Origin: Methylobacter sp. KS41
GTDB taxonomy: Bacteria > Pseudomonadota > Gammaproteobacteria > Methylococcales > Methylomonadaceae
Length of the DNA stretch: 64,000 nt
Assembly: GCA_002862125.1 (NCBI GenBank)
Contig: PHSP01000003.1
Location: forward strand, 1,178,001-1,242,000
Reading direction: 5' to 3'
A program made the position numbers and the translations under genes. Shown here one piece after another: positions 56,653 to 64,000 of this stretch (position 1 is the first letter of the stretch; each line of letters begins with the position of its first letter). Below the pieces are notes generated by a model. That model had not been told where the DNA came from. It was given only the letters and a program-made list of their open reading frames with translations, and searched no databases.

Positions 56653-57942
56653 TCATACAGTGATCGCAAAATCCTCACGCATTTTTTTCATTACGCAAAG
56701 AATTTTACCGGCATCTTGCATATAAGTTTTGAAGGTTTTTATGACTGAAGCATGCAAATCTTCAAACGTTTTAAAGTACTTCAGATGGGTCGAATCCTTT
56801 TTAGTATTTTTCCAGAGTTTCTCAATAGGATTATAGTCAGGGGAAAAAGCGGGTAGCCTTTCAATCGTCAAGCGGTCCTCATACGCCAACTTAAATTCTT
56901 TAACGACATGGCTGCCATGATAAGGAGCGCCATCTTCGATGAGAATGATTTTGCCCTGATAATAAGCCAACAGCTGCTTTAAAAATTCAACATAACTCTC
57001 GCCATTAAAGCGTCCTGATGTTTCAGTATGTTGCAAGATAATCGATTGATGCTGATTAATTAGCGGCCCGCCGGCGAGACTGTTCAACGCCGTCAGGAAT
57101 AGCTGTTTGGTGGCATATTTCTGATTTTTCAGGGTCTTCAAAAGCGCAAGCAACTCTGCGGGTAACTTTGCCTCTTTCAGCAATTTAAGTGACTTTGGCT
57201 TTAACTCGTAAGCCAGTGAGTGCAAATATTGAAAGCTGCCGCCTTTTAGCTCAATCGTACCAAACATTTTCAAGCCTTTGCGAATCCCTGTTGTTTTAAC
57301 CGTCGGTTGCTGCCCTATCGGTGCCCAAGTTCGCGACAATGAACCCCACATGGCAAATGACACCTCATCGCCAAATAAAACCACGCTGTTTTCAGCTTTC
57401 GCTTTGTTGATAATAGCGGGCAAGGTTATGTCCAACCATTCTCTTCTGGTGAGCTCATACTTTTCTTCCTCGTGACGATCACTGATGAAGCGTGCCTTTT
57501 GGTAGCTAAAACCCAATTTTTTCAACAGGCAAGACAGGTAGTTCAAGTTGTAGCGAACCTCAAACTTGAGCCAGATAATCTCCGCAATCATGGCACTGTT
57601 CCATACGCCACAATGAAAGCCATTGGCTTCAGGCCCCGCTTTTATCAACTTGATTAATCCCTGCCTTTGCTCTTGAGTCAGCTTATCTTTGCGACCACGT
57701 CCTTGATAATGGAGGCCTGTTAACCAGGCAATGCCTTTGTACATAAAAGTTTTCAACCAAGTGATAATGGTTTTTCCGCACACGCCTATCAGTTTTGCGA
57801 TTTGTTTGATGCTTTCACCTTCAGAATACCAGAGTAAGGTCTGCGCTAATCGATATAACCGGATATTGCTTAATGCCAGTGCTATTTCCAGGTTCTTTTG
57901 CAGCTTTTCTACAATTGATTTTGAGAAACTGAGTGTTATCAT
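56653..57942 (-). CDS. IS630-family transposase (single frame)
   Basis: A 429-residue DDE transposase in one frame. An N-terminal helix-turn-helix (EGESIKQIAKLIGVCGKTIITWLK, about residues 41-64) precedes the catalytic domain with FGDEVSF (first D), LIEDGAPYH (second D) and SPDYNPIEKLWKNTKK (E). Unlike the partial element at the window start it does not need a frameshift. The ATG at 57942 has AAAGGAGT six bases upstream. That ribosome-binding site is held in a hairpin (listed separately). Confidence 0.9.
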   Translation of the reverse strand: MITLSFSKSIVEKLQKNLEIALALSNIRLYRLAQTLLWYSEGESIKQIAKLIGVCGKTIITWLKTFMYKGIAWLTGLHYQGRGRKDKLTQEQRQGLIKLIKAGPEANGFHCGVWNSAMIAEIIWLKFEVRYNLNYLSCLLKKLGFSYQKARFISDRHEEEKYELTRREWLDITLPAIINKAKAENSVVLFGDEVSFAMWGSLSRTWAPIGQQPTVKTTGIRKGLKMFGTIELKGGSFQYLHSLAYELKPKSLKLLKEAKLPAELLALLKTLKNQKYATKQLFLTALNSLAGGPLINQHQSIILQHTETSGRFNGESYVEFLKQLLAYYQGKIILIEDGAPYHGSHVVKEFKLAYEDRLTIERLPAFSPDYNPIEKLWKNTKKDSTHLKYFKTFEDLHASVIKTFKTYMQDAGKILCVMKKMREDFAITV

Positions 57943-57949
57943 TCAAATA

Positions 57950-57998
57950 CTCCTTTGAGGGCTTTTTCTTGGTAGAAACAAGCATATCCTCAAAGGAG
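57950..57998 (-). promoter_or_regulatory. Hairpin sequestering the IS630 transposase ribosome-binding site
   Basis: Bases 57950-57960 (ctcctttgagg) are exactly complementary to 57988-57998 (cctcaaaggag), an 11-bp perfect stem with a 27-base loop. The stem contains the AAAGGAG just upstream of the transposase ATG, so any transcript that starts outside and reads through would fold and hide the site, while a transcript starting within the loop would not. This resembles controls in IS10 and IS50 against activation by external transcription. Confidence 0.7.
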
Positions 57999-58029
57999 CT
58001 CTTTTTTACATTTTTGGAAATTTAATTTC

Positions 58030-58164
58030 TGAAAATCTATAGATTCATTGATGTGTGCAACGGTTGGCATAAACCTGGCAATAATATTGAACTGAAAGCG
58101 CTTCAGATGCGGGTAAATCATCGTTTGAATATCATGGTCTCTCAGGCATTCGGAGTAAGGGACT
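58030..58164 (+). pseudogene. Possible 3' gene fragment beside IS630 element
   Basis: On the plus strand the frame through KIYRFIDVCNGWHKPGNN to MVSQAFGVRD and a TAA near 58162 gives about 44 codons of plausible protein. It starts at the outer edge of the IS630 element and has no start codon. It may be the tail of a gene interrupted by that insertion. I do not recognise the family. Confidence 0.3.
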
Positions 58165-58167
58165 AAT

Positions 58168-60162
58168 TTAATTTGCTATCACGCCTTTCAATGGCTGAAT
58201 CTCCGGGTTTTCGAAAGCCGGAGCCGGCAAGGGGTAGAGCAGATTGATACGGTGTCCCTGCGGGTTCGCTGTCATTTCAGGCAGCGTTTTCAGGTATCGC
58301 ACAACAATTTCGCTGACATCCAGCGGGTTGCCATTTTCGTCCTTCACAACATCAATAGCGATGCCGGGTGTTGCGCAAGATCCGCAGTTGTTGATGGTCT
58401 TAGGATCGTCTGCATACCAGTAGCCCGCGACGGAATATGGTACTGATAGAGCATGAGGTGCAACGTATTTACCTTCATCGTTGGGATCGATTGCTTTTCC
58501 GCCGATCTTTATGTTGGAACCTTTGTAGCCATAAGGCGCATACACATCCAAATCGAAGGTCACGTTGCTGTAACCAAACATCCATCCGCCGGTCCAAAGA
58601 TCCGGTACAGTAGAGAATGAACCTCGGGTAGAGTTTTCGATCTGTTTTTTGAGTTGACTGCCAAAGACAGGGTAAACCTTGGCAATGCGCGCGCCTATAG
58701 GCAAATAGTGGTAAATATCCGACATGGTGATCGGGCCTGGAACAACATGGGTGCCGTAACGAAAACCGCGAAGGGTTGCAAAATCAGAACCGGCAGCCCA
58801 GCGTATCGCATCAACGATCAGGTCGTGAGAGCTGCCCTCAATGACGCCAGGATTATCCGTCTTGCTGCCGGCGAAATTTGAGCGATGCAAAGCCACGGCT
58901 GTATAACCCACCACGGTATCTACCGGGCGCAACAAGGTACTGGTGTTGCCGCCGATTGTTACCGTCTGGCCGACAACAAAAGTGCTGCTTACAAAAGGCG
59001 CGCGGACTTCTGCAATCTTACGTGCGACTGCAGCATTTTCCTTGATCTCGTCTGTGATTATATGTGGGGTCCATTTCCAGGTCAGTTTGCCATCCCCCGG
59101 GAGTTTATGACCTTTTTTGACCTTGAGACGGATTTCGCCCAGCATGGTGCCATCCTGGCCTTCTTCTACCAGGACGGTTCCAGTTTTCAGGGCAATGGGC
59201 TTGATGGTGCGTTCGTGCATGTCCGCGTTCAGAATGAAGTCAACGCCAGGGTATCTGGAAGCAAGATCAATAGTTCTGGCCAGTTCCAGTTCCGAGATCA
59301 TCACAATGATGTCAACACGCTCAACATTACGCAGTTCGTTAATGTAGTAAGGCATTTCGTTTTCACCATCGGTATATACAAAACCCTTGGTGACAACCGG
59401 ACCGACCGCGCGGATGGCTCGCGCCGTGGTCATGCCCAGCACGCCGACTTTTAAGCCATTGATAGTTTTTACCTCATAAGGCGGCAATGGACGCTGACCT
59501 GCCAACTTGGGAAAAGGAGTAGTGGCGTCGGTCGATGGGAAATCGATATAGCCTGGCACACCTCTTGTCTTTTTATCCACTCCAAGTGCCGGACGATCCG
59601 ATTCGCCAGGTTTGTCAGAAACCTGGTCAGGACAAAGAGGTTTGGATACCTCGGCGCAGACATAATATAGGTTCGCGGCGACGGTCTTGGTATCAAGCAG
59701 CGGCGGCTTACCGGGTGTGTCTACGAAAGTTTCCAGGAACCGTTCAGGCCCATAGAGGTAATCCCAATTACCCGGCTCGTCAAAATCAGGCTTCAGCAGA
59801 TTCATTACATCAATCAACGCTTGGCCTCGTGTAAACATTGCTTCGGCAGACCCTTGCAGAGTATCGCCGGTATTAAAATAGAGCGCCTTTCCAGGGTTGG
59901 CTTTGCGGATATGATTGATGACGGTAGCCATGCGCGCAAGCCCCCCTTCCATGCGGCCGGTGCCGTCGCTGCGAACATTGTGCCTGGGCGCGAGGTGGCC
60001 GTGAATATCGCCGGAATGAATCAACGTAAGTTCGCCGCTTCCGGCGAAAGCTGGTCCGGAAATTATCAATCCAGTAAGCACTGTTAATTTTCTTAAAAAA
60101 TTGACACATAGCAAGCTATGCAGCTGACCAGTTAAAAATAACCAATAAAAATTCGTATCCAT
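58168..60162 (-). CDS. SoxB/5'-nucleotidase-family metallophosphoesterase, exported
   Basis: A 664-residue periplasmic protein (signal segment FLRKLTVLTGLIISGPAFAG within the first 42 residues). The metallophosphoesterase domain has HSGDIHGHL, NTGDTLQGSAEAMFTRGQ, and GNWDYLYG, the last two very like thiosulfohydrolase SoxB (GDTWQGS, GHWEFTYG). The C-terminal 5'-nucleotidase domain has LRGFRYGTHVVPGPITMSD, again SoxB-like. The canonical GHTH motif appears replaced by NADMHERT. It could cleave sulfate from a SoxYZ carrier or act on nucleotides; no sox genes are adjacent. The start at 60162 is uncertain. Confidence 0.82.
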   Translation of the reverse strand: MDTNFYWLFLTGQLHSLLCVNFLRKLTVLTGLIISGPAFAGSGELTLIHSGDIHGHLAPRHNVRSDGTGRMEGGLARMATVINHIRKANPGKALYFNTGDTLQGSAEAMFTRGQALIDVMNLLKPDFDEPGNWDYLYGPERFLETFVDTPGKPPLLDTKTVAANLYYVCAEVSKPLCPDQVSDKPGESDRPALGVDKKTRGVPGYIDFPSTDATTPFPKLAGQRPLPPYEVKTINGLKVGVLGMTTARAIRAVGPVVTKGFVYTDGENEMPYYINELRNVERVDIIVMISELELARTIDLASRYPGVDFILNADMHERTIKPIALKTGTVLVEEGQDGTMLGEIRLKVKKGHKLPGDGKLTWKWTPHIITDEIKENAAVARKIAEVRAPFVSSTFVVGQTVTIGGNTSTLLRPVDTVVGYTAVALHRSNFAGSKTDNPGVIEGSSHDLIVDAIRWAAGSDFATLRGFRYGTHVVPGPITMSDIYHYLPIGARIAKVYPVFGSQLKKQIENSTRGSFSTVPDLWTGGWMFGYSNVTFDLDVYAPYGYKGSNIKIGGKAIDPNDEGKYVAPHALSVPYSVAGYWYADDPKTINNCGSCATPGIAIDVVKDENGNPLDVSEIVVRYLKTLPEMTANPQGHRINLLYPLPAPAFENPEIQPLKGVIAN

Positions 60163-60589
60163 AAGATGATAGTATTTGTTAAATTGAAGAGCGTTGATAT
60201 TTTTAATAGCTAAAGTTTACCGGCTTTTATAAAGTAAGTATATTAGTAAACACTTAATAACAAAAATATCATTCCTTGATATATCTCAATGAATTGATTG
60301 TTTATTTTTTGACAGTGCCTTGATAAGAGTTTTGGCAAGATTTGACGGGGGTGAATAATACCGTCCCCAATAGCCGACGGTCGATTGCTGATGCCCATCC
60401 ATGACTTTTTAATACCAAAGCCGGAAGGACATCTTCGGGTGCGAAATGTTCTTTAATCAAGCGGGAAAACCAATCAAAGCTTATATTCCTGAGTCATGGC
60501 AGAGCCGCAATATAGTGCAGAAAACGGTTGGAAATTAATGATAAGGGGAAAGGTCGCGCTGTAACTGTCAAAGCCGGATATAAATGCGA
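60163..60589. other. Intergenic region with a decayed coding remnant
   Basis: About 430 bases between the SoxB-like gene and the IS1182-type element. The first 130 bases are A/T-rich and probably hold the promoter of the SoxB-like gene. A minus-strand protein-like remnant follows (listed separately). Confidence 0.5.
60302..60493 (-). pseudogene. Protein-like remnant beside IS1182-type element
   Basis: A minus-strand open stretch (FDWFSRLIKEHFAPEDVLPA through RRLLGTVLFTPVKS to TAA at 60302) with no start codon. The same frame upstream of the TGA at about 60494 is also open towards the IS1182 end (ISNRFLHYIAALP). The composition looks like a real protein C-terminus that has gained a stop and been cut by the insertion. 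I do not recognise the family. Confidence 0.4.
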
Positions 60590-62357
60590 ACGGATACTGT
60601 TGGCGAATTGGTTTAGGCGGCCAGTGCCGCAAAGCGCGAGGTTCGTGTAGCAGCCAACGGCCTATTCGTTAACCATGCGGCGATCCGATCAAGATTAATG
60701 GCGACGGCCGATACGACCTGCTGTAAATGGGTTTTCGCCAACTTACGGTAACGTGTGCGGCGTACCCCGAAAGATCGGACGCCTTGCGATAGGGAGCCCT
60801 CAACTCCACAGCGTTTCGCATAGAGTCGCTTGCCCTCTTCACTATTTAAACGTTGTCGGGCCGCATGTAAGGCTTCATATTCTGGCTGTGGATGCAGGTA
60901 TAAGCGGCGAGGTTGCTGTTTAGCCCGAGTGCAAAGCTCTCGGGCTTGGCAAGCCAGGCACGTCGCCTTCGGAAAGTAGACCAGGTGGTACGGATTTTCC
61001 TCTGCGTTGGTATGGTCTCGCCAATACGCCGATGCTATGCCCTGAGGGCAGTGGGCTACGCGTTGTTCCCAATCGATCATAAACTGCTCGCCTGTGTAGC
61101 CACCCTCTACTTTAGTTTGCCACGTAACATTTACGCGGCCGGGTCCGACCAGATCAATGCCGTAATGAACTTGACTGCTGACCAAGAGTTCCGCAGACAC
61201 ATACGCAGAATCCACCAAGTGCTCGCGTGGCGAGAGGCCCTTGTCAACCAGGGCCTTGTGGATGGATTCGGTGCACATCGCTTCGTGGACGTCGGCGGGG
61301 GTGGTATGCACATGTGTAATCAGGTGAACGTTGTCCTCGTCGCAGGTTTCGCTTATGTGAACCATGTAACCGGTCCAGTTCATGCCGCTTTTGCTGCGGT
61401 AGCGGGCCTCGGGATCGTAAGGCGACTCCACTTTTTCTTCGGCCTGGGATACTTCATGGTCGGTTTTGAAGCGCACACTGGGCGGACCGCCGGCGGGCGG
61501 CTCTTCTCTTACGTAGTGGCGGGCCCATGCGGTGCGCAGAACCGCCACTTGCTGCAATTGGCTCAGCTGTGACGGTGCTTCCGCTGATTCGACCAAATCC
61601 AGTAGTGCAAACCCGTCCTCGCCGATGGTCTGGGCATAACTCTCACGTTTCTGGTCAGTCTTGGGCAAGCGGCGGTCTTCTATGCGTCGGCTATACCGTT
61701 CATACCAGGCTTTCGGTGCCACGCTGTGCAGCCATTCTGGCTCAATGCTGGCGATCTCATTGAGTGCCGCGCGCAAGGTCTCGCCAACGAGTTCCAAACG
61801 GCCTAATACCCGCACCGAGGCCAGCACATGGGTCGAATCCGTCCGCTGCCGACCCCTCTCTTTCAGCAACCCTAACTGGCTGCACTGGCCGAGAAGCCCC
61901 TCCAGCAATTGCATTTCGGCCTCCCCAGCGATGAGGCGGTCGCGAAATTCGCTGAGTATGGAAAAGTCGAAGCCGGGATCTGAAAGCTCAAGGCCCAACA
62001 AATACTTCCAATCAATGCGTCCGCGCACAGCTTCGGCGGCCTGGCGGTCCGGGAGACTCTCGCGGAATTGGAGAATGGTGACGAGTGCCAGACGCCACGG
62101 TGAGAACGCCGGTTGGCCGCTGGCAGGAAAGAGCGAGGAAAAATCATTATCATGGTAGAGAGTGCCCAGTTCGTCCCGCAGGGTCAGATAGGGGGAGCCC
62201 TTGGGAAAGGCGGCGTGTGCAATCTGAGCCGTCTGTTCAGGAACCGGCTCGATAAGACTAGGATGAAGAGACATGGCAATACCTCTGCAACAAATAATAA
62301 ATAGCCTTGGACTCTTGTTCTCCGGGATGGTGCGACCAATTCGCCAACAGTATCCGT
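60590..62357 (-). mobile_element. IS1182-family insertion sequence, complete
   Basis: A 1768-bp element with perfect 22-bp terminal inverted repeats at 60590-60611 and 62336-62357 (acggatactgttggcgaattgg). One intact transposase fills it. I see no clear target duplication immediately outside the repeats. Confidence 0.9.
60613..62274 (-). CDS. IS1182-family transposase
   Basis: A 553-residue DDE transposase. The frame is open to 62466, but the ATG at 62274 is chosen: it lies inside the inverted repeats, has AGAGGT eight bases upstream and gives the usual family start MSLHPSLIEPV. Landmarks are the N-terminal QFRESLPDRQAAEAVRGRID segment, the central DSAYVSAELLV with the second D, a cysteine-rich patch (CLACQARELCTRA) and VEGSLSQGVRSFGVRRTRYR near the end. 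It looks intact and potentially active. Confidence 0.9.
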   Translation of the reverse strand: MSLHPSLIEPVPEQTAQIAHAAFPKGSPYLTLRDELGTLYHDNDFSSLFPASGQPAFSPWRLALVTILQFRESLPDRQAAEAVRGRIDWKYLLGLELSDPGFDFSILSEFRDRLIAGEAEMQLLEGLLGQCSQLGLLKERGRQRTDSTHVLASVRVLGRLELVGETLRAALNEIASIEPEWLHSVAPKAWYERYSRRIEDRRLPKTDQKRESYAQTIGEDGFALLDLVESAEAPSQLSQLQQVAVLRTAWARHYVREEPPAGGPPSVRFKTDHEVSQAEEKVESPYDPEARYRSKSGMNWTGYMVHISETCDEDNVHLITHVHTTPADVHEAMCTESIHKALVDKGLSPREHLVDSAYVSAELLVSSQVHYGIDLVGPGRVNVTWQTKVEGGYTGEQFMIDWEQRVAHCPQGIASAYWRDHTNAEENPYHLVYFPKATCLACQARELCTRAKQQPRRLYLHPQPEYEALHAARQRLNSEEGKRLYAKRCGVEGSLSQGVRSFGVRRTRYRKLAKTHLQQVVSAVAINLDRIAAWLTNRPLAATRTSRFAALAA

Positions 62358-62512
62358 ACGTTTTTCTGACAGTGCATGCTAATGATGGATTATGACTTGC
62401 AGCATACATTGAAGTGGCTATCAGTCCGGTTAAAAAGAGATTGGCGGGCAAGTCAGAATTCAGCAAGCTTTTGCAAAATTAATTGCTCTAAATTTTAGAT
62501 CCGGCACTTGTT

Positions 62513-63766
62513 TTATTGAGCGCCGGCGGTTTTGTTTTGGCCATTCCAGGGCGCAACTTTAAGCAAGAGAAGCATGCCCGGTAACGCAATGACAAAGCAA
62601 AACAGGAAAAAAGTTACCCATCCGAACCATTCAACTAAATAACCAGTGGCTGCATTGGCAAAGGTGCGTGGCACGGCTGCCAGACTGGTGAATAATGCAT
62701 ACTGGGTGGCGGTGTATAGCGGATGCGTGGTGTGGGCTATAAAAGCGACGAAGGCTGTTGTGCCTAAGCCTACCCCCAGGGCTTCGATACCGATGACCAA
62801 GGCCAGCCAGGGCAGGTTGTGACCTAGTGTTGCAAGCCAGGCAAAACCCAGTATAGCGACCATCTGTATCAAGCCAAAAATCCATAAAGCTCGATTGATG
62901 CCGAGTTTGATCATCCAGATGCCGCCAAGTAACCCGCCTATGACGCTTGGCCACAATCCGGCGTTTTTAGCGATGAGTCCAATCTCTGTTTTGCTGAATC
63001 CCATGTCGAGATAAAATGGCGTTGCTAGCGCGGTAGCCATGCTATCTCCCAACTTGTAAAAGAAGATAAAGGCGAGCACTAATAAGGCTGATTTTAAACC
63101 GTTGCGGCTCGTAAATTCTTGAAATGGCTCAACCACCGCGGCTCGGAGTGTTTTTGGCGCGCCGTTTTTTAGTGCAGGTTCACTGACTAAAAGCGCCATC
63201 AAAATACCCGGCAACATGAACAAGGCGGTAATGAGAAACACGCTGCTCCAAGGTAAATGATCGGCCAGAATAAGAGATAACGATCCGGGTATCAAACCTG
63301 CAATTTTATATGCATTAACATGTATGGCATTACCCAGGCCCAGTTCGGAATCCGGCAATAATTCACGTCTATAGGCGTCCAGCACAACATCCTGCGAGGC
63401 GCTGAAAAAGGCTACCACAACGGCCAGATAGGCGATTGTCCATAAGTCCGGATAAGGATGCAGAGTTCCAAATGCCGGAATTGAAAGCAGCAACGCCATT
63501 TGCGAGATAAGTATCCATCCTCGCCGCCGTCCAAGTGGAGGAATGTACCGGTCGAACAGCGGCGCCCAAAGAAATTTCCAGGTAAATGGCAATTGAATCA
63601 GTGCGAATAAGCCTATGGCCTTCAAATCAACACCTTCAGAACGTAACCATGCCGGAATAAGGGCAATTAGAATATACAGCGGCAAACCCGAGCTGAAGCC
63701 TGTAAATATGCAGATGAGCATGCGTTGGTTGAGCAGCGCCTGTATGATTTTCGTGTTATTTGCCAC
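62513..63766 (-). CDS. AmpG-like MFS permease (muropeptide transporter family)
   Basis: A 417-residue major-facilitator protein with 12 hydrophobic helices. The N-terminal TGFSSGLPLYILIALIPAWLRSEGVDLKAIG is the AmpG signature, followed by WKFLWAPLFDRY and the cytoplasmic GRRRGW loop. AmpG brings anhydromuropeptides from cell-wall turnover into the cytoplasm for recycling and, in some species, beta-lactamase control; no ampC or ampR is nearby. The ATG at 63766 is preferred. It is monocistronic; the last 230 bases of the window hold no supported gene. Confidence 0.9.
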   Translation of the reverse strand: MANNTKIIQALLNQRMLICIFTGFSSGLPLYILIALIPAWLRSEGVDLKAIGLFALIQLPFTWKFLWAPLFDRYIPPLGRRRGWILISQMALLLSIPAFGTLHPYPDLWTIAYLAVVVAFFSASQDVVLDAYRRELLPDSELGLGNAIHVNAYKIAGLIPGSLSLILADHLPWSSVFLITALFMLPGILMALLVSEPALKNGAPKTLRAAVVEPFQEFTSRNGLKSALLVLAFIFFYKLGDSMATALATPFYLDMGFSKTEIGLIAKNAGLWPSVIGGLLGGIWMIKLGINRALWIFGLIQMVAILGFAWLATLGHNLPWLALVIGIEALGVGLGTTAFVAFIAHTTHPLYTATQYALFTSLAAVPRTFANAATGYLVEWFGWVTFFLFCFVIALPGMLLLLKVAPWNGQNKTAGAQ

Positions 63767-64000
63767 TGGATGCCTATAAAATTCAAACCGCCGTTGCGAT
63801 GGTATAGCTAAAAACTGGAGAACATGTACGCAAATAGCGGCGCAGAAGTGTTTTTGATTACGCTTAATCTCACGGATACGCTTCGCACTTATTTTTAAGG
63901 GGACGCAAAGAGCCGAAAGATGAATCAGAAAGTGATTTGAGGAAAATCAGAATTTATAATGTTCAACTGATTACGCTAAGCACAATCGGGTAAGTCCGGT

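Noticed and set aside
56620-58025. Terminal inverted repeats for the second IS630-type element
   Set aside because: Only a short, imperfect AATTTCC/GGAAATT match could be found at the expected ends, not enough to fix the boundaries.

Overview
The window looks like chromosomal DNA of a gammaproteobacterium, most likely a Methylococcales methanotroph or close relative. That placement is an inference from gamma-type housekeeping genes (rne, rluC, hflD, apaH-like, scpAB-rluB, hemG, ftsH, ampG-like), a GlcDEF glycolate oxidase, two copper-handling gene pairs and an N-type ATPase remnant. No 16S rRNA or methane monooxygenase gene is present to confirm it. I found no tRNA, rRNA or CRISPR array.

Layout. 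1-750: left-truncated IS630-type element with a frameshift site. 1-6.5 kb: rne, divergent from rluC, a HAD phosphatase and sppA. 6.8-8.1 kb: two small genes and a gene fragment abutting an intact IS1634-type element (8.1-10.2 kb). 10.3-15 kb: a membrane protein, then a leftward run yciO/tsaC-like, site-2 protease, scpA, scpB, rluB. 16-17.3 kb: two small ORFs and an SDR oxidoreductase. 17.7-21.5 kb: glcDEF, followed by an IS1380-type remnant. 22-23.7 kb: an ApaH homologue that has lost most metal ligands, and a frameshifted thiopurine methyltransferase pseudogene. 23.8-26.2 kb: cupredoxin and multicopper oxidase. 26.4-30 kb: hflD and a Gld-type ABC transporter, leftward. 30.1-31.3 kb: an ISAs1-type element with a 10-bp target duplication. 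31.4-33.9 kb: copZ and copA. 34-37 kb: cysD, a small excalibur-domain protein and cysN with a degenerate kinase tail. 37-40.3 kb: a secreted repeat protein, a tiny membrane protein and an orphan N-ATPase beta/epsilon pair. 40.5-43.8 kb: an MsbA-like ABC exporter and a secreted phosphoesterase.

44.4-51.4 kb is the most interesting stretch: a compact six-gene operon on the plus strand. It encodes a DndC-like PP-loop protein, a 70-residue protein, a DndD-like SMC ATPase, a protein that appears to fuse a DndE-like domain to an FtsK/SpoIIIE motor, a RecF/ABC-type ATPase and a DUF4435/TOPRIM-like protein. It looks like a DNA phosphorothioation (Dnd) system without DndA, DndB or DndFGH, coupled to a PARIS/OLD-like ATPase-nuclease pair. 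It is flanked by ordinary chromosomal genes and by eye is more A/T-rich than they are.

51.5-64 kb: a creA-like gene, hemG, ftsH, an unusual sigma-70 factor, a second IS630-type element whose transposase ribosome-binding site lies in a strong hairpin, an orphan SoxB/5'-nucleotidase-like protein, an IS1182-type element with 22-bp inverted repeats, and an AmpG-like permease. Several short protein-like fragments lie next to the insertion sequences, showing repeated IS-driven gene loss.
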